A DNA stretch of 64,000 nucleotides. It comes from Dyella telluris. GTDB lineage: Bacteria; Pseudomonadota; Gammaproteobacteria; Xanthomonadales; Rhodanobacteraceae. The DNA lies in NCBI RefSeq assembly GCF_014297575.1, contig NZ_CP060412.1, positions 2,728,001-2,792,000 on the forward strand, written 5' to 3'. Numbering within the stretch: position 1 is the stretch's first letter; every line of letters begins with the position of its first letter. The position numbers were made by a program, and so were the translations under genes. This document shows, in pieces, positions 43,410 to 51,716 of this stretch. A model generated the notes under the pieces. It did no database searches. It saw nothing but the letters and a program-made list of their open reading frames with translations, and had not been told where the DNA came from.

Positions 43410-44630
43410 ATGTCCAACGTGCCCCCAGCGGCCGAGCACGCCTCGCCCAGCCTGCTGCGCCTGCGTCAGCCCGGCGCCCACGGCAAGGTCACCAACATCG
43501 AGTTGTTCTTCGACCTGGTGTTCGTCTATGCGGTGACGCAGCTCTCGCACACCCTGTTGCACGACCTGAGCGTGATGGGCGCGGTGCGCGTGCTGTTGCT
43601 GTTCCTGGCCGTGTGGTGGGTGTGGATTTTCACCGGCTGGATCGCCAACTGGCTGGACCCCGAGCGCCTGGCTGTACGCCTGCTGGTGCTGGCGCTGATG
43701 TTCGCCGGACTGTTGCTGTCCACCGCGTTGCCCGAGGCATTCGACGGGCGCGGCAAGGTATTTGCCATGGCCTACGTGGCCATGCAGGTGGGGCGTTCGC
43801 TGTTCATGGTCTGGGCCCTGCGCCATGCCAGCCAGTCCGCGCGCTTCAACTTCTATCGCATCACGACATGGCTGGCCGTCACTGGCGTGCTGTGGCTGGT
43901 GGGCGCGTTTGCCGATGGCCATGCGCGCCTCGCATGGTGGGCCGTGGCGCTGGGCATCGAGTACATGGGGCCGGCGGCGTTCTTCTACGTGCCCGGGCTG
44001 GGCCAGTCCTCCACCCGCGAATGGGACGTGGAAGGCGGCCATATGGCGGAGCGCTGCAGCCTGTTCGTGATCATCGCGCTGGGTGAATCGGTGGTGGTGA
44101 TGGGCAGCACGTTCGCGGACAGTGCACGCACGCCGGATCTCTGGCTCACCTGCGTCACGGCCTTCATCGGTTGCGTGGCCATGTGGTGGATCTACTTCGA
44201 CATGGGCGTGGAACGGGGCAGTCGCTCGATTCGCCATTCGGCCGATCCGGGACGTACCGCGCGCATCGCCTATACCTACCTGCATCTGCTGATCGTCGCC
44301 GGCATCATCGTCAGCGCGGTGGGTGACGAACTGAGCCTGACGCATCCGCACGCAGCACCGGACACGGCCCAGGTGGCCGTGCTGCTGGGCGGCCCGGCGC
44401 TCTATCTGCTGGGCAATGCCTTGTTCAAGCAGGCGGCCAACCAGACCAACGTGCCGCTGTCCCATCTCGCAGGACTCGGCCTGCTGGCGTTGCTGTTGTG
44501 GCCCGCGCACGCGATGACGGTGATGTCGCTGGCCACGGCCACCACCGTGGTGCTGGTGGTGGTCGCGGTGTGGGAGAGTCTTTCGCTGCGCGACCTGCGG
44601 CGCGAGCTGTACGGCGCAACGGAGGAGTAA
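43410..44630 (+). CDS. ltrA: Low-temperature-requirement protein A (LtrA) family
   Basis: A 406-residue integral membrane protein with about ten helices. The family signature NIELFFDLVFVYAVTQLSH is near the N-terminus, and HMAERCSLFVIIALGESVVV in the second half. LtrA was named from Listeria growth at low temperature; the biochemical role is unknown. The gene's last five codons form the start of the 274-bp tandem duplication that follows. It does not share a strand with the next gene. Confidence 0.88.
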   Translation: MSNVPPAAEHASPSLLRLRQPGAHGKVTNIELFFDLVFVYAVTQLSHTLLHDLSVMGAVRVLLLFLAVWWVWIFTGWIANWLDPERLAVRLLVLALMFAGLLLSTALPEAFDGRGKVFAMAYVAMQVGRSLFMVWALRHASQSARFNFYRITTWLAVTGVLWLVGAFADGHARLAWWAVALGIEYMGPAAFFYVPGLGQSSTREWDVEGGHMAERCSLFVIIALGESVVVMGSTFADSARTPDLWLTCVTAFIGCVAMWWIYFDMGVERGSRSIRHSADPGRTARIAYTYLHLLIVAGIIVSAVGDELSLTHPHAAPDTAQVAVLLGGPALYLLGNALFKQAANQTNVPLSHLAGLGLLALLLWPAHAMTVMSLATATTVVLVVVAVWESLSLRDLRRELYGATEE

Positions 44631-45163
44631 GCGCCGGTCCTCTGCAGGAGCGCACCTTGTGCGCGACCGCAGAGTCAGGTCGGTACCGCTCCGTCAGGTG
44701 GTCGCGCACAGGGTGCGCTCCTACAAAGAGGCTTCAGGCGGCAGTCGGAACCTGCACACCATGCAACTCCGCCAGCAGCGCCTGCGCGCTCCACGTACGC
44801 CGCGCCTGTTCGGCTTCATGGATCAAGGCCACCAGCCGTGCGTTCACCGGCACGGTCACGCCATGCCGTGCAGCGATGCGCACCACCTCGCAACGGAGGA
44901 GTAAGCGCCGGTCCTCTGTAGGAGCGCACCTTGTGCGCGACCGCAGAGTCAGGTCGGTACCGCTCCGTCAGGTGGTCGCGCACAGGGTGCGCTCCTACAA
45001 AGAGGCTTCAGGCGGCAGTCGGAACCTGCACACCATGCAACTCCGCCAGCAGCGCCTGCGCGCTCCACGTACGCCGCGCCTGTTCGGCTTCATGAATCAA
45101 GGCCACCAGCCGTGCGTTCACCGGGGCGGTCACGCCATGCCGTGCAGCGATGCGCACCACCTC
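44616..45163. repeat. 274-bp tandem duplication spanning the ltrA end and the panE 3' end
   Basis: The sequence from 44616 (GCAACGGAGGAGTAAGCGCC) repeats from 44890 with an exact 274-bp offset up to 45163. Each copy contains the last five codons of ltrA, a TGTAGGAGCGCACC palindromic pair (44643-44725 and 44917-44999) and the last 51 codons of panE with its stop. Copies differ by a few substitutions. The native junction is at 45163; at 44889/44890 the two copies join. Confidence 0.95.
44734..44889 (-). pseudogene. panE': Detached 3' fragment of panE
   Basis: Within the first copy of the 274-bp duplication, this matches the last 51 codons of panE (ending in LLAELHGVQVPTAA). It has no start of its own, only the C-terminal part. 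It differs from the intact gene at a few bases, so the duplication is not brand new. Confidence 0.85.
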
Positions 45164-46045
45164 GCCGTTGATTGCATCCACTTCCGTGGGCCGGCCGCGC
45201 TCCAGGTCTTCCCACATGGACGAACGCGCCACCGGGTCGATGGCCAGCAGGCGCGACGCGAGACGGCGGAACCAGCTGTCCGGCATTTCCAGCACGCGCG
45301 GCAACCATTGCGGGCGCAGGGGGGTGAGCTTCGCGGGCTGGACCTGTGCGGCGGCGAAGACCGCGAGTGCTTCGCGCTGGGCCAATGCCAGACAGCGTCG
45401 CCAGTCGCGTTGCGACAGCTCGTCCTTCAGGGGCACGTTGGCCAGTGCATTGATGGCGTTGTTGAGGTTCAGCAGCAGCTTGGCCGCCAGCACCGCGGGC
45501 ATGTCGGGGCGCGCCATCAGGGGCAGGCCGGACGCCTCGAAAACCGGGAAAAACGCCGCCAGCGAATCGTGTGCCTCCACCATCAGTTCGCCGCCGGAAC
45601 CCTGATGGAAATCGCCGGGTATGCGCTGCAGCACGTTGAACGGCACCATGCCGGCCAGCACCGGGTGTCCCGGCAGCGCGTCGCGCAGGATGGCGGCGTT
45701 GTGCAGGCCGTTCTGGAAGCTCACCACCGGCACGCCGGGTGCAATGATGCCCGCCAGCTCCTGAGCAACGGTTTCCGTGGCGGCCGACTTCACGGTGACC
45801 AGCACCAGGTGTGCCTTGGCGGCGGCGAATGGATCCACCTGCAGCTCGACGTCGCGCGTGGCCACGTGCTCGTGCCCGCCGCGCAGATCGCTCCAGTCCA
45901 GGCCGCCGTGGATACGCCATGCATCGATGACGCGTCGCCGGCCGATGCAGGTAATGCGCGCATGCTCATGCAGCCGCGCCGCGAGATAGCCGCCGACGCT
46001 GCCCGCGCCATAGATGGCAATGCGGGGCAGGGCGTGCACGCTCAT
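45008..46045 (-). CDS. panE: 2-dehydropantoate 2-reductase
   Basis: A 345-residue ketopantoate reductase, which makes pantoate from ketopantoate with NADPH for coenzyme A. The N-terminus has IAIYGAGSVGGYLAARL (nucleotide fold), then VTVKSAATE, FQNGLHN and the catalytic-lysine region LAAKLLLNLNNAINAL. The C-terminal SSMWEDLERGRPTEVDAING is typical. Its ATG overlaps the stop of the upstream FAD-dehydrogenase gene by four bases (ATGA), so the two are coupled. The 3' end has been duplicated downstream. Other members of this family act on different keto acids; the coupling leaves that open. Confidence 0.88.
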   Translation of the reverse strand: MSVHALPRIAIYGAGSVGGYLAARLHEHARITCIGRRRVIDAWRIHGGLDWSDLRGGHEHVATRDVELQVDPFAAAKAHLVLVTVKSAATETVAQELAGIIAPGVPVVSFQNGLHNAAILRDALPGHPVLAGMVPFNVLQRIPGDFHQGSGGELMVEAHDSLAAFFPVFEASGLPLMARPDMPAVLAAKLLLNLNNAINALANVPLKDELSQRDWRRCLALAQREALAVFAAAQVQPAKLTPLRPQWLPRVLEMPDSWFRRLASRLLAIDPVARSSMWEDLERGRPTEVDAINGEVVRIAARHGVTAPVNARLVALIHEAEQARRTWSAQALLAELHGVQVPTAA

Positions 46046-47700
46046 GCGACGGCCTTGGCCGCGGCACGACCGGCGATGCGGCCGGAGAACAGGCAGCCAC
46101 CGAGGAAACTGCCTTCCAGTGCGCGATAACCGTGCAGCCCGCCACCACCGAAGCCTGCCGCTTCGCCCACCGCGTAAAGGCCGGGCAGCGGCGCGCCGTC
46201 ATGACCGAGCACGCGTGCGTCCAGGTCGGTTTCCAGGCCGCCCAGCGTCTTGCGCGTCAGGATGTTCAGGCGTACGCCGATCAGCGGACCGTTCGCGGCA
46301 TCCAGCAGTCGATGCGGTTTGGCCACGCGCACCAGCTTGTCGCCGCGATAGCGACGTGCGTTGTGGATGGCCATCACCTGGCTGTCCTTCGCAAACGGAT
46401 TGTCGAACTGGCGGTCGCGCGCTTCGATCTCGCGCCGGATATGCGCTACGTCGAGCAGCGTATTGCCGGCCAGTGCATTCATGCCGGCGACCAGATCCTC
46501 CAGCGTATCGCGCACGATGAAATCGCGGCCGTGCTGCTTGAAAGCCTCCACCGGCGCCGGCGCGCCCTTGCCGACCGCGCGTTTGGCCACTTGCCGCCAG
46601 CTCTTGCCGGTGAGGTCGGGGTTCTGTTCCGAGCCCGACAGCGCGAACTCGCGCCGGATGATCTGCTGGTCGAGGATGAACCAGCTGTAGTCGTGGCCGG
46701 TGCGGCGCAGGTGTTCCAGCGTGCCCAGTGTGTCGAATCCCGGCCACAGCGGGCCCGGCAGGCGGTTGCCGGTGGCGTCGAACCAGAACGACGACGGGCC
46801 CGGAAGAATGCGGATCGCATGTCGGGGCCAGATCGGGCTCCAGTTCTCGATGCCTTCCACGTAGTGCCACATGCGGTCGCGGTTGATCAGGCGCGCACCG
46901 GCATGTTCAGTGATGCCCAGCATGCGGCCGTCCACGTGCGCAGGTACGCCGCACAGCATGTGCGCCGGCGGCGGACCCAGGCGTTCGGGCCAGTTCTGCC
47001 GCACCAGTGCGTGATTGCCGCCGATGCCGCCGGAGGCCACGATCACCGCCTGCGCGTGTTGTTCGAAGCCATGCAGCACGTCGCGCGAGCTGGGCTTGCC
47101 GCGCGCCATGCCGTCGGCCGCCAGCACGTTGCCGCGCACGCCGGTCACGGCGCCGCCTTCCACCATCAGCTCATCCACGCGATGGCGGAAACCAAACTTC
47201 AGCAGGCCCTTCGCCTGCGCTTCACGCGCGCGTCGCACGAACGGTTCGATCACACCGGGGCCGGTGCCCCAGGTCACGTGGAACCGCGGTACGGAATTGC
47301 CGTGGCCCACGGAACCGTGGCCGCCACGTTCGGCCCAGCCCACCACCGGAAACCAGCGCATGCCCATGGCGTGCAGCCAGGCGCGTTTTTCACCAGCGGC
47401 GAAATCCACGTAGGCTTCGGCCCAGCGGCGCGGCCACGCATCCTCGGGACGATCGAACGCCGCCGTACCCATCCAGTCGGCGAGCGCCAGCGCGTGCGAA
47501 TCGCGCACGCCCATGCGCCGTTGTTCCGGCGAGTCGACGAAAAACAGTCCTCCGAATGACCAGAACGCCTGCCCCCCCAGGCTTTGTTCCGGTTCCTGGT
47601 CCAGCACCAGCACACGCTTGCCGGCATCGGCCAGTTCCGTGGCGGCCACCAGCCCTGCGAGGCCGGCTCCCACCACGACCACATCGCACCCGTCCCGCAT
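46042..47700 (-). CDS. FAD-binding dehydrogenase (3-ketosteroid-dehydrogenase/fumarate-reductase-like)
   Basis: A 552-residue flavoprotein. The N-terminal motif is VVVVGAGLAGLVAATELADA; later parts show LGGQAFWSFGGLFFVDSPEQ, VIVASGGIGGNHALV and the C-terminal LYAVGEAAGFGGGGLHGYRA. This matches the group annotated as FAD-binding dehydrogenase, related to succinate dehydrogenase/fumarate reductase flavoproteins and 3-ketosteroid-delta-1-dehydrogenase. Substrate is unknown. It is the first gene of a unit with panE. The ATG at 47700 (MRDGCDVVVVGAG) is the only good start. Confidence 0.82.
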   Translation of the reverse strand: MRDGCDVVVVGAGLAGLVAATELADAGKRVLVLDQEPEQSLGGQAFWSFGGLFFVDSPEQRRMGVRDSHALALADWMGTAAFDRPEDAWPRRWAEAYVDFAAGEKRAWLHAMGMRWFPVVGWAERGGHGSVGHGNSVPRFHVTWGTGPGVIEPFVRRAREAQAKGLLKFGFRHRVDELMVEGGAVTGVRGNVLAADGMARGKPSSRDVLHGFEQHAQAVIVASGGIGGNHALVRQNWPERLGPPPAHMLCGVPAHVDGRMLGITEHAGARLINRDRMWHYVEGIENWSPIWPRHAIRILPGPSSFWFDATGNRLPGPLWPGFDTLGTLEHLRRTGHDYSWFILDQQIIRREFALSGSEQNPDLTGKSWRQVAKRAVGKGAPAPVEAFKQHGRDFIVRDTLEDLVAGMNALAGNTLLDVAHIRREIEARDRQFDNPFAKDSQVMAIHNARRYRGDKLVRVAKPHRLLDAANGPLIGVRLNILTRKTLGGLETDLDARVLGHDGAPLPGLYAVGEAAGFGGGGLHGYRALEGSFLGGCLFSGRIAGRAAAKAVA

Positions 47701-47913
47701 CCTCCGCCTCCCCGTGGCGATTCGCGTTCCCGAGCCGCGAACTTAGCGTGCCCGTTCAGCCATTCCTAGGTGCGCTGCGTCATAGGCCAGAAGGCACGCC
47801 ATGACCGACGGCACGGCATGACGTGCGGCCCATGCCGGGCTTTCGTGCCGTGCGGCATCGTGAGCTTCGACGACGCGCGGCAAGGCGCGGACGCAGCACA
47901 CGGAGGGAGCAGG

Positions 47914-48747
47914 ATGCGTACCACCTTGATGGCTTGCGCACTGGCGACGGGATGGGCGCTGGTTGGCACTGCCCAGGCAGGCGGTGTCGACGTGCACGAC
48001 GACCGGTGCGGTTACTCCACGGATTACGACGTGCAGGTCATGCCTGATGGCGTCGCCTTTCATCGCGACAACGGCAAGCCGGCCGATGTGTTCATGCATG
48101 ACGGTCACCTGCGCGTGGACGGTCGCAACGTGGCGGTGAACAACGACGATGCGTTGCGCCTGCGCGATTACGAACGGCAGGTTCGCCAGTTGCTCCCTGA
48201 TGTGGCGAGTGTGGCGCGCGACGGCGTCAACATGGGTTTCGCGGCGATGCGCACCGTGTTGATGACGTTTGCCGAGAACGATGACGAGCGTCATCGCCTG
48301 GTCGGCCGCCTCGACGACAACCATCGCCAGGCACTCGCGCGTATCGACAACGGCCTGGGCAAGGGCGTGTGGAAAGTGACCGACATGGAGCGGGTGGTCG
48401 AGAAGAGCATCGAGACATCGGTATCGGATCTGGTGGCCAAGGTGGCTGGCGAGGCAGTGGAAGCCGCGCTGACCGGCGACGGAGACCGGGTGGCGGCGCT
48501 GGAGGCACGCGCCAGCACGCTCGACCAGAGCCTGGATCGCGAAATGGGCCGGCGTTCGGGCGAACTCGGTCGCCGTGCCGAGGCGTTGTGCCCGAAGCTG
48601 GGTTCGCTCGATGCCCTGCAGCAACAGTTCCAGTTTCGCCTGCCGGACGGCTCGCGCCTGCAACTGCTCGACGATGACAAGGACAACAAGAAGCTGATAA
48701 CAGCCACGGATAGTGCGCGCGCCGGAAGAGGCGACCTCGTTCACTGA
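47914..48747 (+). CDS. DUF2884 (YggN-like) exported protein, second paralog
   Basis: A 277-residue periplasmic protein. GGAGGGAGC lies just before the ATG at 47914. The signal peptide MRTTLMACALATGWALVGTA is followed by CGYSTDYDVQVMPDGVAFHR and VFMHDGHLRVDGRNVAVNND, the same motif order as the DUF2884 protein at 40694. The C-terminal part is helical, with a conserved-looking RRAEALCPKLGSLDALQQQF. The sequences are clearly diverged, so the pair is old. Function unknown. Confidence 0.8.
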   Translation: MRTTLMACALATGWALVGTAQAGGVDVHDDRCGYSTDYDVQVMPDGVAFHRDNGKPADVFMHDGHLRVDGRNVAVNNDDALRLRDYERQVRQLLPDVASVARDGVNMGFAAMRTVLMTFAENDDERHRLVGRLDDNHRQALARIDNGLGKGVWKVTDMERVVEKSIETSVSDLVAKVAGEAVEAALTGDGDRVAALEARASTLDQSLDREMGRRSGELGRRAEALCPKLGSLDALQQQFQFRLPDGSRLQLLDDDKDNKKLITATDSARAGRGDLVH

Positions 48748-48888
48748 TCCACGGTCGGGGCTCCCCAGCACGACATTGGACCGCGTCGGTCTCCGGCGTG
48801 GTCCCGTTTTGCATGCGCGCGGACAACGGAACCTTGATTGGCGGGCTGTTAGGCTCGCGAGGTTTGCTATCCGAAGGACTCGCGATCC

Positions 48889-49722
48889 ATGCATCAACTT
48901 CTGGCCCGCCTGCCGCTTTCCGAAGGCTCCATCAACACGATCATCAACCTCGTTCTGGCGCTATTGCTGCTGCTGATCGGCCTGTGGCTGGCCGCACGCG
49001 TAGCCAACGTCGCGCGCCGCGCGATGCAGCGCGCCAGCCTCGATGAAACCCTGATCGGCTTCCTGCGCAACGTGATCTACGGCGTGCTGATCGCGGTGCT
49101 TATCGTGATGGTGCTGCAGCAGGCCGGCGTGCCTTCGGCGCCGCTGGTGGCCGCGCTGGGAGCCGGCGGCCTCGCCATCGGCCTGGCCTTGCAGGGCTCG
49201 CTCAGCAATCTCGCGTGGGGCGTGCTGCTGATCCTGTTCCGGCCACTGCGCGTGGGCGACTACATCCGCGCCGGCGGCGTGGAGGGCACGGTGGCAGGCG
49301 TGAGCCTGATGTACACGCTGCTGGTGATGCCGGACAACCGCGAAGCCGCGGTGCCCAACGCCAAGATCGGCTCCGACGCCATCATCAATTTCAATCGTCG
49401 CGGCACGCGACGTTTCGAGCTCAAGGTGGGCATTGGCTACAAGGACGATATGGGCAAGGCGATGGACCTGGTCCGCGAGCTGTTCGCTGCCGACGCGCGC
49501 ATCCTGCGCGATCCCGAGCCTGGCGTATGGCTGGACAGCCTGGGTGACGGCGCGGTGGTGCTGGTGATGCGGGCGCATACCCGTGTTGCCGATTCGTGGC
49601 CCGCCCAGACCGATTTCCTGCGCGCCGTGAAGGAGCGATTCGAGGCCTCGGGCATCAACATGGCGGTGCCCCAGCGCGAGGTGACGGTGGTGCGGGGAAT
49701 CCTGCCGGAGCAGACCACCTGA
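48889..49722 (+). CDS. mscS: Small-conductance mechanosensitive channel (MscS family)
   Basis: A 277-residue protein of minimal MscS architecture: three membrane helices (last two LRNVIYGVLIAVLIVMVL and the pore helix AALGAGGLAIGLALQGSLSN), then the beta domain (FRPLRVGDYIRAGGVEGTVA, VPNAKIGSDAIINFNRRGTR) and the alpha/beta C-terminal domain. Such channels release solutes on osmotic down-shock. The glycine/alanine pattern of the pore helix is intact. The ATG at 48889 (MHQLLARLPLSEGSINTIIN) starts the first helix region. Confidence 0.92.
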   Translation: MHQLLARLPLSEGSINTIINLVLALLLLLIGLWLAARVANVARRAMQRASLDETLIGFLRNVIYGVLIAVLIVMVLQQAGVPSAPLVAALGAGGLAIGLALQGSLSNLAWGVLLILFRPLRVGDYIRAGGVEGTVAGVSLMYTLLVMPDNREAAVPNAKIGSDAIINFNRRGTRRFELKVGIGYKDDMGKAMDLVRELFAADARILRDPEPGVWLDSLGDGAVVLVMRAHTRVADSWPAQTDFLRAVKERFEASGINMAVPQREVTVVRGILPEQTT

Positions 49723-49927
49723 CCAAGTGGAATGCCCTGTCGGGCCGTGGTTTTCGACGATTCCGGCAAAGAGGGGCCGAAACCCTCGACCAAAGTCGTG
49801 CATACGTATGCGAATGGTGCCTTCAACCGATCCAAAAGCGTCCGGAACCGGGTCTCGTTCGCTATGATTGATGCCTTACGCGGCCGTCATCCCCGCCGGC
49901 TCGCCATCGCCATCCGTAGGAGAAACC

Positions 49928-51616
49928 ATGGCCGACCTTAAAGAAGCACGCGTCCCCGATATCGGCAGCGAAAACGTGCCGGTGATCGAAGTGCTGGTGA
50001 AACCCGGCGACAAGGTGGCCAAGGAGCAGGGCCTGGTCACGCTGGAATCGGACAAGGCGACCATGGAAGTGCCGGCCCCGTTCGCGGGCACGGTGAAGGA
50101 AGTGAAATTGAAGGTGGGTGACGAGGCCTCCGAAGGCACGCTCATCGCCATCATCGAGGTCGAAGGCGACGCCGCGGCCCCCGCGCCCAAGCAGGCTGCG
50201 CCGGCCAAGGCCGAAGCGCCCGCCAAGGCTGCTCCCGCGCCGGCTCCCGCTCCCGCCGCCCCCGCTGCAGCGCCCGCCGCTGGCGGTGGTGCCGTGCAGG
50301 AAGTGAAGGTGCCCGACATCGGCAGCACCGACGTGCCCGTCATCGAGATCCTGGTGAAGGTGGGCGACACCGTCGCCAAGGACCAGGGCCTGATCACGCT
50401 GGAATCGGACAAGGCCACGATGGAAGTGCCGGCCCCGTTCGCGGGCGTGGTGAAGGAACTCAAGGTCAAGCTGGGCGACGAACTCTCCGAAGGCAGCGTG
50501 ATCGCGCTGGTCGAAGCCGCCGGTGGCGCGCCCGCTGCTGCGCCGGCCCCCGCGCCTGCTGCTGCCAAGGTCGAAACGCCCAAGGTGGAAGAAAAGCCCG
50601 AGCCGGTCGCCGGCCGTGGCGTGCTGCCGGGCAACGCGCCGGAAGGCGATGTCGCGCCCACCGCGCGTCCGCCGTTCGACGCCAACATCGTCATGCCGGG
50701 CGACGCCCCGTATGCCAGCCCGGCCATCCGCGCTTTCGCGCGCGAGCTGGGCGTGGACATTCGCCAGGTGAAGGGTTCGGGCCGTGGTGGCCGCATCCAG
50801 CGTGAAGACGTCACTGGTTACGTGAAGCACGCGCTTGCCTCCGGTGCCCGTCCGGCCGGTGCGCCGGTCGCGGCCGGCGGCGGCCTCAACCTGCTGCCGT
50901 GGCCGAAGGTGGACTTCAGCAAGTTCGGCGAGATCGAAGAAAAGGCGCTGTCGCGCATCCAGAAGATCTCGGGTGCGAACCTCGCCCGCAACTGGGCGAT
51001 GATCCCGCACGTCACCCAGCACGAAGACGCCGACATCACCGAGCTGGAAGCCTTCCGCAAGAAGCTCGGCGAAGAGAACAAGGACCTGAAGGTCACCCCG
51101 CTGGTGTTCCAGATCAAGGCGGTGGTCGCGGCGCTGAAGAAGTTCCCGCAGTTCAACGCCTCGCTGGATGAAACCGGCGAGAAGCTGATCCTCAAGAAGT
51201 ACTTCCACATCGGCATCGCGGTGGACACGCCCGATGGCCTGGTGGTGCCGGTGATCCGCGACTGCGACAAGAAGGGCCTGCTGGACCTGGCCACCGAACT
51301 GGGTGAGATCTCCAAGAAGGCACGCGACAAGAAGCTTGGCCCCAGCGAAATGTCGGGCGGCTGCTTCTCCATCTCCTCGCTCGGCGGCATCGGCGGCACG
51401 GCGTTCACGCCTATCGTCAACGCGCCGGAAGTGGCCATCCTTGGCGTGTCCAAGGCAGCCATGAAGCCGGTGTGGAACGGCAAGGAATTCGCCCCGCGCC
51501 TGGTACTGCCGCTGTCGCTCAGCTACGACCACCGCGTGATCGACGGCGCGCTCGCCGCGCGCTTCGCTTCCTACCTCGCACAGCAGCTGGGCGACATCCG
51601 CCGCCTGCTGCTCTGA
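49928..51616 (+). CDS. aceF: Pyruvate dehydrogenase E2 (dihydrolipoyllysine acetyltransferase) with two lipoyl domains
   Basis: A 562-residue E2. Lipoyl domains lie near residues 1-80 and 120-200, each with a lipoylation site in [16 protein letters not shown]. Ala/Pro linkers join them to the subunit-binding domain ([34 protein letters not shown]) and to the catalytic domain, which ends [15 protein letters not shown] with the active-site His and Asp. It passes acetyl from AceE to CoA. TAGGAGAAACC precedes the ATG at 49928. The lpd gene follows about 100 bp later on the same strand. Confidence 0.96.
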   Translation: MADLKEARVPDIGSENVPVIEVLVKPGDKVAKEQGLVTLESDKATMEVPAPFAGTVKEVKLKVGDEASEGTLIAIIEVEGDAAAPAPKQAAPAKAEAPAKAAPAPAPAPAAPAAAPAAGGGAVQEVKVPDIGSTDVPVIEILVKVGDTVAKDQGLITLESDKATMEVPAPFAGVVKELKVKLGDELSEGSVIALVEAAGGAPAAAPAPAPAAAKVETPKVEEKPEPVAGRGVLPGNAPEGDVAPTARPPFDANIVMPGDAPYASPAIRAFARELGVDIRQVKGSGRGGRIQREDVTGYVKHALASGARPAGAPVAAGGGLNLLPWPKVDFSKFGEIEEKALSRIQKISGANLARNWAMIPHVTQHEDADITELEAFRKKLGEENKDLKVTPLVFQIKAVVAALKKFPQFNASLDETGEKLILKKYFHIGIAVDTPDGLVVPVIRDCDKKGLLDLATELGEISKKARDKKLGPSEMSGGCFSISSLGGIGGTAFTPIVNAPEVAILGVSKAAMKPVWNGKEFAPRLVLPLSLSYDHRVIDGALAARFASYLAQQLGDIRRLLL

Positions 51617-51624
51617 CCTGGCTT

Positions 51625-51680
51625 TTCCCCTCTCCCCTCCGGGGAGAGGGCAGGGTGAGGGGCGGGTGCTCGCGATACCG
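51625..51680. repeat. REP-like repeat (CCCTCTCCCCTCCGGGGAGAGG type) between aceF and lpd
   Basis: Hairpin CCTCTCCCCTCCGGGGAGAGG followed by GTGAGGGGCGGGTGCTCGCG, the same family as at 24487 and 35990, here placed inside the aceF-lpd gap. Confidence 0.85.
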
Positions 51681-51716
51681 CCTCAACAGGTAGCGAACAA
51701 GAACAAAGGATTCCCC

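Noticed and set aside
44659..44904. 81-codon frame in the duplicated region
   Set aside because: It translates the REP pair and the antisense of the panE fragment.
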